From Clostridia bacterium (GTDB lineage Bacteria; Bacillota; Clostridia; TANB77; CAG-508): a stretch of 64,000 bases of DNA. This document shows positions 42,760-52,229 of the stretch, piece after piece; the stretch's first letter is position 1, and every line of letters starts with the position of its first letter. The position numbers and the translations under genes are program-made. The DNA is taken from positions 310,001-374,000 of the forward strand of contig JAFWHH010000009.1 in assembly GCA_017512025.1 (NCBI GenBank), given 5' to 3'. The notes beneath the pieces were generated by a model. The model was not told where the DNA came from and searched no databases. It saw nothing but the letters and a program-made list of their open reading frames with translations.

Positions 42760-43938
42760 TCATCCATCTATAATATCTTCTATTTGTCCTATTGAGTTTC
42801 TTAGGTTAAATAACTCACTTCTCTTCTTGATATTAGTTTGATATTTATCCATCAAAGTTTTATCTGTAAGTACAGCTTTTAATCCTTCATATATACCAAC
42901 GGCATCATTTTCTACTACCATGCCACATTCGTTGTCATCACCAAGGATTTCTTTTGCTCCAGGACAATCTGTAGAAACAATTACTTTTTCAAGTATAGTT
43001 GCTTCAACAATTACAGTACTTAATCCTTCTATTCGTGAAGCACATACAAATATATCTGCATTTCTTACATATTTGTATGGATTATTAGAATAGCCCATTA
43101 ATCTTGCTGTTTTTTCTAGTCTATTCTTTCTAATGTAATCTTCTAATTTTTTACGCTCAACACCATCACCAACGATCCATAATTCGTGTTTAACACCTTC
43201 TTCGATTAATCTCTTATGAACCTCTAGTAATCTGTCATAACCTTTTACTTGTACTAATCTACCAACTGTACATACAACTGGTACATTTTCATCATTCTTC
43301 TTTATTGTTAATTCTTCTTTAGCTTTTTCTAATATATCTAAACAATCAACCGGATTGATTTGGACAAACACATTGCTATCTCTACCAGTTTTTTGTATAA
43401 ATCTATTTCTTACTTCTCCTGAAACACATACTACTTTATCAAATGTATTGTAGCATTTCTTCTCATCTTCATCATCTATAAAAATTGAATTTGTTCCAAC
43501 GTTAATATCTGTATGGATCCATGCAATTTTTCTTGAATCCTTATTAGTAGAGCATGAAACAAATTTCGATACTTTACCCTCTAAGAATGCAATTTCAACA
43601 TCATATTTTTCATCAACATATTTTTCATATAGTTTTCTTGGATTATATTTCATTTTCTTTAAATATCTTTTCCAAATTGAACTCATGATATTTGTTGCTA
43701 TTTTGTGGAATTTAGATTCCTTATTTGCTCTAGCTTTTTTGAAATAAGATTTAAATACATATTTATATGTTACTCCTTCAATACTCTTAATCTCATCTAC
43801 TAGAACTCCATCATCTACTAGAGCTAATACTGTAATATCATACTTTCTTTTACTTATGTACTTTACAATATTTAATAGTATTTTTTCAGCTCCACCAATT
43901 TGCAATGTATGCACGACGAATAATAGCTTTTTTTTCAT
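42760..43938 (-). CDS. Glycosyltransferase family 4
   Basis: 392 residues, GT-B fold. N-terminal LLFVVHTLQIGGAEKILLNI is typical of GT4. The C-terminal donor-binding half has VGRLVQVKGYDRLLEV, LWIVGDGVERKKLEDYI, FVCASRIEGLSTVIVEA (E-x7-E-like) and STDCPGAKEIL. It uses a nucleotide sugar to extend a surface glycan, probably at the inner membrane face. AAGGGGG precedes the ATG. It overlaps signals with the TIM-barrel gene downstream. Acceptor and sugar unknown. Confidence 0.9.
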   Translation of the reverse strand: MKKKLLFVVHTLQIGGAEKILLNIVKYISKRKYDITVLALVDDGVLVDEIKSIEGVTYKYVFKSYFKKARANKESKFHKIATNIMSSIWKRYLKKMKYNPRKLYEKYVDEKYDVEIAFLEGKVSKFVSCSTNKDSRKIAWIHTDINVGTNSIFIDDEDEKKCYNTFDKVVCVSGEVRNRFIQKTGRDSNVFVQINPVDCLDILEKAKEELTIKKNDENVPVVCTVGRLVQVKGYDRLLEVHKRLIEEGVKHELWIVGDGVERKKLEDYIRKNRLEKTARLMGYSNNPYKYVRNADIFVCASRIEGLSTVIVEATILEKVIVSTDCPGAKEILGDDNECGMVVENDAVGIYEGLKAVLTDKTLMDKYQTNIKKRSELFNLRNSIGQIEDIIDG

Positions 43939-44127
43939 TTTTTCCCCCTTGCAGCTATAAAATTACATTGGTCTGTAATCACATACAATATATTTTTTTC
44001 GCACTTTTATTTTCATTTATAACATTGATTTTACATAATCAACATAGATTTTACCATATATTTTTTTAATTTTCAACTATTTTTTACAGCGAAAAAATGC
44101 TTATTTTTCGGTATTTCTAGCGTATAT

Positions 44128-44162
44128 AAAAAATAGACATGGCGTAAGTACCATGTCTACTG
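44128..44162 (-). terminator. Terminator of dut
   Basis: AGACATGG/CCATGTCT stem, then TATTTTTTATA on the minus strand. Confidence 0.8.
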
Positions 44163-44176
44163 ATTTTTATTTTAAA

Positions 44177-44635
44177 TTATTTACTTGTAGATCCAAATCC
44201 ACCTTTTCTGATACCTGTTGCATTGTCATTGTCAACCATTAAATACTTAGTAAATACAACTTGTCCAATAACATCACCTTTTTTAACTTCGATATCATGA
44301 TCACTGCAGTTAAAATATGCAAAGAAGAAATGACCATCATTATCTTCATTTCCATAATAATCACTATCTATTAATCCTACACTATTAGCCATAATGAATC
44401 CCTTCTTTGGTCCACTACTTCTATTCAATAGTAAATAGCATTCGTCTGGTTGGCAATATGCTTTTAATCCTGTTGGAATTAATGTTGGCTTACATCCTGG
44501 TGTAAATCTTGGTATTATAATATCCTCTGCTGCTTCAACATCATATCCTGCTGAATGAGCTGTTTTTCTAACTGGAATATTGATTCCTTTGTCCTCATAT
44601 CCTTTTGCAACTTCAAATCCTCTTGTTTTATCCAT
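44177..44635 (-). CDS. dut: dUTP diphosphatase, trimeric type
   Basis: 152 residues from the ATG at 44633-44635 with GGAGG eight bases before it. Hydrolyses dUTP to dUMP, keeping uracil out of DNA. Motif 1 SAGYDVEAAED, motif 2 RSSGPKKG, motif 3 GLIDSDYYGN, motif 4 KGDVIGQVVF and motif 5 RKGGFGSTSK are all present. Slightly divergent from E. coli Dut and close to the Bacillus/phage-type enzymes. A single-gene unit between two terminators. Confidence 0.93.
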   Translation of the reverse strand: MDKTRGFEVAKGYEDKGINIPVRKTAHSAGYDVEAAEDIIIPRFTPGCKPTLIPTGLKAYCQPDECYLLLNRSSGPKKGFIMANSVGLIDSDYYGNEDNDGHFFFAYFNCSDHDIEVKKGDVIGQVVFTKYLMVDNDNATGIRKGGFGSTSK

Positions 44636-44738
44636 CTGTTCTTCCTCCAATATTTCTCTATATTGTATTAAAAAATAATAAATACTTTTCTAACAAGTTA
44701 TATTATAAGCACTATTTATTGTCAAGAAATTTATAAAG

Positions 44739-44776
44739 AAAAGCTCTATTTTGATAAATCAAATAGAGCTTTTTTA
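44739..44776 (-). terminator. Terminator of the 588-residue membrane protein gene
   Basis: AAAAGCTCTATTTGAT pairs with the opposing AAAATAGAGCTTTT around a short loop, with T runs. Confidence 0.85.
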
Positions 44777-44808
44777 TTATATATATTATGAATTCATTTT
44801 TCTTTAAT

Positions 44809-46575
44809 TTATGCAGCTGGTTCAACTGTTGTTGTCTCAACTGGTTCTGTTGTTGTAGTAGCCGCTGGAGCTAGGCTCATTATGTCTTGTTTTGTTACCT
44901 TAATTCCATAATTTGCAAGTCTACCTGGTAGTACATCAGACATCTTTGTGATTATTTCTGTAATAACCTTATCAGATTCTTCTTTAGATAAACTAAATAA
45001 GTCTACAGAGTTAAGTGCATTATATGTCTCAATGTTTGAACTTCCATAGCTAATTGTACTATCAACATTTACTTTTACTTTATATGATGAAACAGTAGCA
45101 TCTACTGCAAGTGTCATTGATTGATTATCTGTATCTAAACCTGTAGCTTCGCATTTAACATCAATATTTAATCCAGCTAAAGCTGATGTAACTGTGAAGT
45201 TTCTCTTGATTTCTGATTTAGATGTAACAAATTCATAATCAACAGTTGCTACTTCCATTTTTTGTCCACTTGCTTTTACTGATACAGTTAATTTACCAGT
45301 TCTTTCTGTATCTGATTTCTTTTCAATTTCATCAACAATTACGATTTTATCAACTGGTATAGAAGCTGTTGAAGCGTCACTTTCTGTTATGTCAGCAACA
45401 ACTTTCATAACATTTTGAACATCGATTGTATATGTGTTCTTCTTGCTTCCAACTTCTCTAGAGAATATAACTGTTCCTTCATCCTTAGCATCTTTAACGA
45501 TTGCAACATCTAATCTAACAGGCTCACTCTTCTTGTCAGCATAGATTGTAATCTTTACAGATTTTTTGAAATCTTTGAATGTATCTTCTGCAGATTCAAA
45601 TTCATTTAAGAACTCATCAATTATTTTTTCTACGTCAGATGACTCAATATCTTTTCCTAATAATTCTTCTATTTCATCCATATCAGTTTGGCTAGCACCT
45701 TGCTCAGCTATAGCACCAATATGTTTCTTTAATAAATTAAACTTGTTAACAACAATGCTCTTTAAATTATCATCATTTTTAGCATCTTTTGCTATATTTT
45801 TAATTAAGTTATATACATCTTCTCCAGATATTGTTAATGAATATCCAGTAGCTTTAACATCCTCACCATTAACAGAAATTGTTTTCTTCTTTTCTGTTGT
45901 ATAGTTTTTCTTGTCGATATATTTCTTTAATATATCTCCGTAATTTTTTTGTAATGCCTTATACTCATCCTCAGTTAAGTATAATAAGTCATACATCATA
46001 GCTGATAATTCTTCAGCAGTATTAGCTTCAAGTGATTTTTCAATTTGAGCTATCTCTTCATCAGATATTTGAATATTGTTATTCTTGCAATATTCTTTTA
46101 TTTTGCTCATATCTAATGTAACTGCTTTGTCATAGAAATCTTTTGAGCTTAATGTAATCTTCTTTCCGTCTTTAACCATCTTTAGATTAAGAATATCTCC
46201 ACCAAGATATTTCCAATTAACATTAGCTGCTGTTGCTTTGCTATTTGCATCATAGCTGCTTTCTAGACTAATTGTAGTATTATTGATTTGTCTTTGTGTT
46301 GTATAATCAACAACTGTATTTGGTAATGTAACATTTGCAGAAATATTTGCTTTAGCAACAAATGATTTTTGCTCAGCTTTTAATGGTTCAATTGACTCAA
46401 TATAGTCACTGTAACTCATTTCTGTTTTTGCTCCAAACAATTTCTTTGCTTGAGTTGCAAAATTATCTCTTGCTGGTTTTAAGAAATCAAATAATGGTGT
46501 AAAGAACCATAATGCTGCTCCAACTCCAGTAAGAACAACCAATAATATTAGAATTATAATTATTGCCTTTTTCAT
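44809..46575 (-). CDS. Large membrane-anchored extracytoplasmic protein, unknown function
   Basis: 588 residues. One N-terminal TM anchor at about 4-26 (IIIILILLVVLTGVGAALWF) without a lipobox. The rest is outside the membrane: an acidic/Lys-rich protein with long beta strands (KSFVAKANISANVTLPNTVV, STISYGSSNIETYN) and helical insertions. It ends in a Thr/Pro/Glu tail (TTTTEPVETTTVEPAA). It recalls DUF6583-type clostridial proteins, but this is from memory and unsure. GGGAGGG precedes the ATG. Divergent from the flippase gene at the start of the surface-polymer locus, so a surface role is plausible. Confidence 0.6.
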   Translation of the reverse strand: MKKAIIIILILLVVLTGVGAALWFFTPLFDFLKPARDNFATQAKKLFGAKTEMSYSDYIESIEPLKAEQKSFVAKANISANVTLPNTVVDYTTQRQINNTTISLESSYDANSKATAANVNWKYLGGDILNLKMVKDGKKITLSSKDFYDKAVTLDMSKIKEYCKNNNIQISDEEIAQIEKSLEANTAEELSAMMYDLLYLTEDEYKALQKNYGDILKKYIDKKNYTTEKKKTISVNGEDVKATGYSLTISGEDVYNLIKNIAKDAKNDDNLKSIVVNKFNLLKKHIGAIAEQGASQTDMDEIEELLGKDIESSDVEKIIDEFLNEFESAEDTFKDFKKSVKITIYADKKSEPVRLDVAIVKDAKDEGTVIFSREVGSKKNTYTIDVQNVMKVVADITESDASTASIPVDKIVIVDEIEKKSDTERTGKLTVSVKASGQKMEVATVDYEFVTSKSEIKRNFTVTSALAGLNIDVKCEATGLDTDNQSMTLAVDATVSSYKVKVNVDSTISYGSSNIETYNALNSVDLFSLSKEESDKVITEIITKMSDVLPGRLANYGIKVTKQDIMSLAPAATTTTEPVETTTVEPAA

Positions 46576-46738
46576 TATAAAAGCCCTCCCTTAAAAATTA
46601 TTTACAACAAATATTATTACATAAGTTTATTTTATTTACAATACAAAAAATAAATAATTTGCCGCTAATAAAAGTTGTTTTTTAAATTTTCTTATGATAA
46701 AATTTGGATTAGTTGAATATATAGTAAAGAAAGGAGAT

Positions 46739-46755
46739 ATGTAGTTTTTAGCTAC
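46739..46755 (+). promoter_or_regulatory. Start-stop mini-ORF and hairpin before the flippase gene
   Basis: AAAGGAG is followed at once by ATG-TAG (46739-46744), then a GTAG...CTAC hairpin (46741-46755). The flippase ATG (46763) follows in the same frame and has no closer ribosome binding site. Confidence 0.4.
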
Positions 46756-46762
46756 AAATCAT

Positions 46763-48154
46763 ATGAAACAAGAGAAAGAATTAATTAAAAACACGTTTAT
46801 AATAGCACTGGGTAAATTTAGTACCCAAATAGTATCATTCTTGTTAGTAAGATTATATACCGACAAGCTTTTAGAAAGTGAACTTGGTACCTATGACGTT
46901 ATAATTACAATAATAACTTTCATAGCACCATTTATAACACTAACAATGGAAGAATCTATGTTTAGATTCCTGATAGATGCCAAAAATAAACGAGATGAAA
47001 AAAGTATAATTACACAAACTGTTCTTACAATACTCACAACACTATTTGTTGGATGTCTTGTAATATTTTCAATAATTAAAATTGCACATATCGAGGTAAC
47101 CAAACTATTTATACCATATGTCATTGCCGTTGTTCTTATGGCCCTGATGAATGCATTGGTAAGAGGTCTTGGTAAAATAAAATTATACTCACTTTCTAAC
47201 TTTCTACTAAGTGTTACAACAATTGTATTAAATGTTGTTTTCTTGTTAGGAACAAATTTAAAAGTTGATGGTCTACTATTAGCCGTTATAATTGCTAACC
47301 TATTGATGGTTGTATTCTTAGCAATTCGCACAAGATTAATAAATTATATTAATCCCAAACTATGCAACGCAAAACTTATGGGAGAAATGCTTAAATATTC
47401 AATTCCACTTATTCCTCACAGCTTATCATGGACAATTGTTAATTTATCGGACAGATTAATGATAAAGTGGTTTCTTGGCTATGACAGTAATGGTATTTAT
47501 GCTGTTTCTAATAAATTTCCTACAATTATCAATACAGTTTACAATTACTTTGCAATAGCATGGAAAGAATCAGCTGCCAAAGCACTACACAACGAAGAAA
47601 GCCATAAGTATTACAACAAAATATACTGTTCATTAAGAAATTTGGTGTACTCAGCAACAGTCGTCGTTATTGCGTTAGTTCCCTTTATATTTAGTCTTTT
47701 AATAAATAAACGTTATACTGACGCATATATATATATACCTATATTAGTATTCTCAGTCTATTTTTCTAATATGGCAAGTTTTTATGGTGGTATATTTAGT
47801 GCATATAAAAAATCAAACATAATCGGCGTAACAACAGTTGTATCAGCAATTATAAATATTATGATAAACCTTGTATTTATAAAACTATTTGGCCTTTATG
47901 CAGCAGCAATATCAACACTTATTTCTTCTATATTCCTATATAGTTATAGAAAGAAAAAGATATATGAACTAGTCGATTTAAAACATTCAAAGAATATGAA
48001 TATAACGATATTAACTACGTTGGTTGTATTTATTTCATACTACTCAGATAATATGATATTTAAAGTGCTAGCATTATTATTCTCATTTGGATATGCATTC
48101 ATGATGAATAAAGATACAATAAAATTCTTTGCTGGAAGATTTTCTAGAAGATAA
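46763..48154 (+). CDS. Polysaccharide flippase (Wzx/PST family)
   Basis: 463 residues with about 12-14 TM helices, typical of the polysaccharide transporter family that moves lipid-linked glycan units across the membrane. The N-terminus KNTFIIALGKFSTQIVSFLL and RLYTDKLLESELGTYDVI are characteristic. WTIVNLSDRLMIKWFLGYDS is a conserved middle block. It is the only gene on the plus strand in this part, facing the wall locus, and ends at a terminator shared with it. Translation start is odd (see mini-ORF). Substrate unknown. Confidence 0.9.
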   Translation: MKQEKELIKNTFIIALGKFSTQIVSFLLVRLYTDKLLESELGTYDVIITIITFIAPFITLTMEESMFRFLIDAKNKRDEKSIITQTVLTILTTLFVGCLVIFSIIKIAHIEVTKLFIPYVIAVVLMALMNALVRGLGKIKLYSLSNFLLSVTTIVLNVVFLLGTNLKVDGLLLAVIIANLLMVVFLAIRTRLINYINPKLCNAKLMGEMLKYSIPLIPHSLSWTIVNLSDRLMIKWFLGYDSNGIYAVSNKFPTIINTVYNYFAIAWKESAAKALHNEESHKYYNKIYCSLRNLVYSATVVVIALVPFIFSLLINKRYTDAYIYIPILVFSVYFSNMASFYGGIFSAYKKSNIIGVTTVVSAIINIMINLVFIKLFGLYAAAISTLISSIFLYSYRKKKIYELVDLKHSKNMNITILTTLVVFISYYSDNMIFKVLALLFSFGYAFMMNKDTIKFFAGRFSRR

Positions 48155-48164
48155 AAATAAAATA

Positions 48165-48200
48165 AAAAAAGAGCTTATCTTTCGATAAGCTCTTTTTTAT
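48165..48200. terminator. Bidirectional terminator between flippase and the surface operon
   Basis: AAAGAGCTTATC-TTTC-GATAAGCTCTTT stem with flanking A and T runs. Confidence 0.88.
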
Positions 48201-48490
48201 TATTCTACAATATTATCATTTTTTTCTTGTTTGTTAACAACGATTTCATCAGCTTCAACTTCTTTGTTTTTATTCTCGTCAACACCTAATTTTTTGCTAA
48301 TCTTCTTTTTAGCACTTCTCCAATACATACCAATTGCAGCACCAATAGCTATTGCTATACCTGCTATTGCTTGGATAGCATATGTCATAACAGATGGATC
48401 AATATAAGCCATAGCATTCATACTAAATAGTACAGTAAAACATACTGCAAAAAACATAACTGAACATACTTTTAAAACTAATTTTTTCAT
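48200..48490 (-). CDS. Small secreted/membrane protein with YIDP motif
   Basis: 96 residues. A signal peptide or first TM at about 1-28 (VCSVMFFAVCFTVLFSMNAMA) is followed by YIDPSVMTYAIQAIAG, a second TM span (IAGIAIAIGAAIGMYW) and a basic/charged tail (RSAKKKISKKLG). The YIDP-type start after cleavage is seen, as I recall, in small proteins encoded next to LTA-synthase-like and wall-polymer genes. The function is undescribed to my knowledge. Its ATG overlaps the stop of the YidC fusion gene (TAATG), so translation is coupled. Last gene of the operon. Confidence 0.75.
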   Translation of the reverse strand: MKKLVLKVCSVMFFAVCFTVLFSMNAMAYIDPSVMTYAIQAIAGIAIAIGAAIGMYWRSAKKKISKKLGVDENKNKEVEADEIVVNKQEKNDNIVE

Positions 48491-50562
48491 TATTCTTCCT
48501 TCTTTCTTTCATTTATTTTGTTTTGTATTGCCTCAATAATATAGTTAGCACCTACTTCATCGCTCTTTCCTATATTATATACCCCCTCATTAACAAGATT
48601 TTCAATCTTTTCTTTGTAATCATCTTTTTCTTTTAATATTTTTTCAACAACACTTTTTATATTTTTACATTCTTCAACAGGAATTGATTCACCTACAACA
48701 TGTCTTGACCATATATTAATTGGCTCAACTCCAATTTTCTCATAATCAGGATTCATAATCTTCATTGGAGTATCAACAAATAGTACTGGTTTCTTTGTTG
48801 TATATGCATATTCATACGCAATACCAGACCAATCTGTAATCATTAAACTAGCATTAAATACAGTGTTGTTTGATGAGAAATCAGTTTGAATTTCAATGTT
48901 TTTATTAGCTTTGTATTGTTCTTTCATATTATCAAACTTATCCTTCATACGTCTAACTTGCTGTGGATGTGGTCTAACTATTACCTTGTATTCAGAATCT
49001 TTCATACTATCTAAAATGTCTTCAAGACATAAGTCAATAATATTATCCTTTTGCCATGATGGAGCGATTAAAACTGTGGTTTCTTTGCTCTCCTCTGTAT
49101 TTTGGGCATAATCTTTAATCATACTGTCAAGAAGTGTATATCCCCACTCCACAATTTTTCTGTTTTGAATTTTATATACTTCATTTGTCTTTTCAGCTTC
49201 TTCTTTTTGATACTTACCTGTAGCAAATACTGTATCATAATGATCCATAGAGCCTTTTCTCATTGTTAAGTTCAAGCTGTCCATACCATGTGGAATGTAA
49301 ATATATTCAATATCTTTTCTTACATAGCTACGCTTAATATGATAGTTTTGAATATCAGGCATTGTCATAACAACAACATCTGCATCCATTTTCATCATAA
49401 GAGTAATTAACTTTTTCTCTTCTATGTAATATGCTTTTATTTGACTATTCTCTTTTTCCATCTCGAATATCTTATCATTGTAATCGCTTGTAATATAGTG
49501 AATAGTAATATTAGTATTCTTTAATAGATATTCTATTATTCCTTTGTAATATTTATAAAATCCATTACTTTCTGAATAGAAAACTAAATGTTTATTAACA
49601 ATTGAAAAGAATCTTTTGTAATCATCCTTTTCTTTCTTCTTTTGCTCTTTAGTTCTCTTTTGACCATCTTTATTAAGCTCTTCAAGCTCCTTTAATTGTT
49701 TGTTGGTCCTCTCCAACTCCTCATAATTTACATGTTTTTTCGGATTAATAAATATATTTAATAACCATTGTTGTAATACTGCTAGCAAGTTACTTGCTGT
49801 CCAATATAAACCAACGCCTGCTGGTACAAACGCACCTAGATATAATGATAAACCAACTGATAAAATAAGCATTCCCCATTGATTTGCTTTTGATTGTTCA
49901 GCTTGTAGAACATTCATCATGTTTTGTCCAACGCACATTATAAGAGCACTTATACCTGCAATAATCGGAATAAGAATTGCTATTCCTTTTTCTCTAGTTG
50001 CAATCCATCCCATATCGAATCCAAAGAAATCTAAATTTATTCCTTTGATTTTTTCCATTTGATCATTATCAATCTTTTCAGAATACTTGTCTATATTTCT
50101 TTCATTTTTGATATCTTCAACTACTGTTAGCTCTAATGATGAAGATTCAGGATCTAAACCTTCATCATTAGCAAGAGCTACATTAACAAGTTCAGTTGTA
50201 ATGTTACTATCAGTTTTTGCTATATATGTTAGCGGATGATTAATAACTTCAACAAGACCTAGTAATAATAGTATTTGAACTATTAATGGTATTAATGAAA
50301 CAAAAGCATTATACTTTTCTCTTTTATATAGTTTTGTTTGTTCCTCTGCAATTCTATCTTTATCACCAAAATAATTAATTTTAATTTGATTAATCTCTGG
50401 TTGCATTTTTACCATCTTAATAGAATTAATTTGTACCCAAATTGTAACTGGTAATAAAACGATTTTACTAAAAATTGTAAATAAAATAATTGCCCAACCA
50501 TAATTACCGAATAAGTTGTAACAAAATTGCATTATATTTCCTAATATACTAACTAAAAACAT
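48490..50562 (-). CDS. Fusion: YidC/Oxa1 insertase + CDP-glycerol glycerophosphotransferase-like
   Basis: 690 residues, one uninterrupted frame. Residues about 1-275 are YidC-like: GNYGWAIILFTIFSKIVLLP (TM with Lys where YidC has the groove Arg), MQPEINQIKINYFGDKDRI (cytoplasmic loop), SLIPLIVQILLLLGLVEVI, GISALIMCVGQNMMNVL and VPAGVGLYWTASNLLAVLQQ. A charged coiled linker is at about 280-315. Residues about 320-690 form a TagB/TagF-type GT-B enzyme: YIYIPHGMDS, VLIAPSWQKD, VIVRPHPQ and MITDWSGIAYEYAY. There is no lipobox or signal peptide. It may place a CDP-alcohol-dependent phosphotransferase at an insertase-like membrane site. Gene spacing is 12 bases to the LTA-synthase-like gene upstream. 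Confidence 0.9.
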   Translation of the reverse strand: MFLVSILGNIMQFCYNLFGNYGWAIILFTIFSKIVLLPVTIWVQINSIKMVKMQPEINQIKINYFGDKDRIAEEQTKLYKREKYNAFVSLIPLIVQILLLLGLVEVINHPLTYIAKTDSNITTELVNVALANDEGLDPESSSLELTVVEDIKNERNIDKYSEKIDNDQMEKIKGINLDFFGFDMGWIATREKGIAILIPIIAGISALIMCVGQNMMNVLQAEQSKANQWGMLILSVGLSLYLGAFVPAGVGLYWTASNLLAVLQQWLLNIFINPKKHVNYEELERTNKQLKELEELNKDGQKRTKEQKKKEKDDYKRFFSIVNKHLVFYSESNGFYKYYKGIIEYLLKNTNITIHYITSDYNDKIFEMEKENSQIKAYYIEEKKLITLMMKMDADVVVMTMPDIQNYHIKRSYVRKDIEYIYIPHGMDSLNLTMRKGSMDHYDTVFATGKYQKEEAEKTNEVYKIQNRKIVEWGYTLLDSMIKDYAQNTEESKETTVLIAPSWQKDNIIDLCLEDILDSMKDSEYKVIVRPHPQQVRRMKDKFDNMKEQYKANKNIEIQTDFSSNNTVFNASLMITDWSGIAYEYAYTTKKPVLFVDTPMKIMNPDYEKIGVEPINIWSRHVVGESIPVEECKNIKSVVEKILKEKDDYKEKIENLVNEGVYNIGKSDEVGANYIIEAIQNKINERKKEE

Positions 50563-50574
50563 CTTTTTCTCCTA

Positions 50575-52206
50575 TTATCTGTTATATTCAATTCCTGTTG
50601 GCACAAGAGTTTCTTCTTCCCATGCATGTCCGTTTTGTTCATATTCAACCATATGATCTTCTTCATTATAGTTGTACCATAATAGAATTCTTTTTCTATT
50701 GTAATCAATATTTGAAAGAATCTCTTCGCTAGTTTTTCCTGCTAGAAGCTCTTCATATATTTGATTTAAATCTGCATATGAAACAGGTTTATCCGATCTA
50801 ACCATATCATGATGTTCATTTAAACCTTTAATGTAAAACATTGGGTTCTGTCTTTCTTGTCCAGGCTCAAAATCATATCCATGATCAGACATAACAATAA
50901 TAATTGAATTGTCATACACACCAGCTTCTTTAAGTCTCTCTATATATTTGTTTATAACTTTTAATGTTGCTACAACTTTTTGTTCATACTTTCCATCTTC
51001 TTTTTCAAGTAGATTTAAATCTTCATCATAATTAAATGGAGTATGAGCTCCCTCTAAATGTATAAAACTAAAACATTTCTCGTTAATCTTTTGGATGCCT
51101 GAACTTAATATATTGTCATAAAAATCCTTGTCATCCCATGAGAACTTGTCACCATCTTCACTTACCTGACAATTGCCAAAGTCAAGATTATCTATATGTG
51201 AAAACATTTTGTATGGATATGGTAAATACTTAAATAAATCATATTTTGCAACTTCTTTTAGATAGCTCTTAATGTCCATTGTTTTATTTAACACATTTAT
51301 GTTGTCTACTGCATCAGAATTTTCATTAGTCCATCTAAAATCATACTCATACATATTTATTTGATAATTATTTGACTTAAGATATTCAATTAACTCTGAG
51401 TTATCAAATGCTTTATTATAGTACTCATTAAATTCAATTTCATTTTTGTTTGGTGTTCCATAGAAAATATATGGAATTGTATCTCTTGTAAATCTATAAG
51501 TAGACATTGTATCAGGATAATATGTGAAATCTTTAAATGTGTCCGCATATTCACTGCTTCCTGTTAATACCTTATCAAAAACTGTTGAATCAACAGAATC
51601 AACTACTAATATAAAGAAATTTGTATCTGTTGAAGCATTATTAATATTTGCATTTGTTAACACAACGATTCTATCTTTTTTACTCCAAACACCATCTTTA
51701 GTTAGTGTACTTATAAAAGATGTTGTTAACATTACAAAAATAGCACACATTATAAAAGAATAAACTTTAGATACTTTATCATATTTAAACTTATATGTTG
51801 TTATACCTACAATTGCAAAAGTTAAAAATACTAACAATGTACTAAATACTGTATCTTTTAAATGTAAATCCCATCTTATCAAGCTACCATCTAATGATGG
51901 TAAAGTCTTGATAAGGAAATTACCTTGAATATAAAAAATTACAACTGCAGCAAAAGCTAAAATAACTAAGCCTTTGTATACATATAACTTACTAGAAAAT
52001 TTCTTATTAATTAAATATACAATTACAAATCCAAGTACCATACAAAAAACATATCCTGCGAAAAGTAGCATGGTTGGTTTAATCATTGTATATATATCAA
52101 ACCAAAAGTCACTTACGTTTGTAGCATACATTGTAATTGGCTCATATATAAAAAACATAAAACCACTTAATATCGCAACTATAAATGCTGGTATTAGTTT
52201 TTTCAT
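50575..52206 (-). CDS. LTA-synthase-like membrane sulfatase/phosphotransferase
   Basis: 543 residues. Four to five TM helices at about 1-175. The extracytoplasmic alkaline-phosphatase/sulfatase fold starts at about 195: FFILVVDSVDSTVFD (metal Asp), STYRFTRDTIPYIFYG (candidate nucleophile Thr), FIHLEGAHTPFNYD (His) and IIVMSDHGYDF (metal Asp-His). These are the elements of LtaS and of phosphoethanolamine transferases. Expected to transfer a phospho-alcohol group from a lipid or polymer outside the membrane. Shorter and more divergent than LtaS. It sits between the cytidylyltransferase fusion (23-base gap) and the YidC fusion. Confidence 0.85.
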   Translation of the reverse strand: MKKLIPAFIVAILSGFMFFIYEPITMYATNVSDFWFDIYTMIKPTMLLFAGYVFCMVLGFVIVYLINKKFSSKLYVYKGLVILAFAAVVIFYIQGNFLIKTLPSLDGSLIRWDLHLKDTVFSTLLVFLTFAIVGITTYKFKYDKVSKVYSFIMCAIFVMLTTSFISTLTKDGVWSKKDRIVVLTNANINNASTDTNFFILVVDSVDSTVFDKVLTGSSEYADTFKDFTYYPDTMSTYRFTRDTIPYIFYGTPNKNEIEFNEYYNKAFDNSELIEYLKSNNYQINMYEYDFRWTNENSDAVDNINVLNKTMDIKSYLKEVAKYDLFKYLPYPYKMFSHIDNLDFGNCQVSEDGDKFSWDDKDFYDNILSSGIQKINEKCFSFIHLEGAHTPFNYDEDLNLLEKEDGKYEQKVVATLKVINKYIERLKEAGVYDNSIIIVMSDHGYDFEPGQERQNPMFYIKGLNEHHDMVRSDKPVSYADLNQIYEELLAGKTSEEILSNIDYNRKRILLWYNYNEEDHMVEYEQNGHAWEEETLVPTGIEYNR

Positions 52207-52229
52207 TTATTACTCCCCCATTCTCCTGT

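Noticed and set aside
44022..44042. TTGAT...ATCAA inverted repeat upstream of the glycosyltransferase gene, considered as an FNR site
   Set aside because: The arms are eight bases apart instead of four, and the sequence is AT-rich enough for a chance match.
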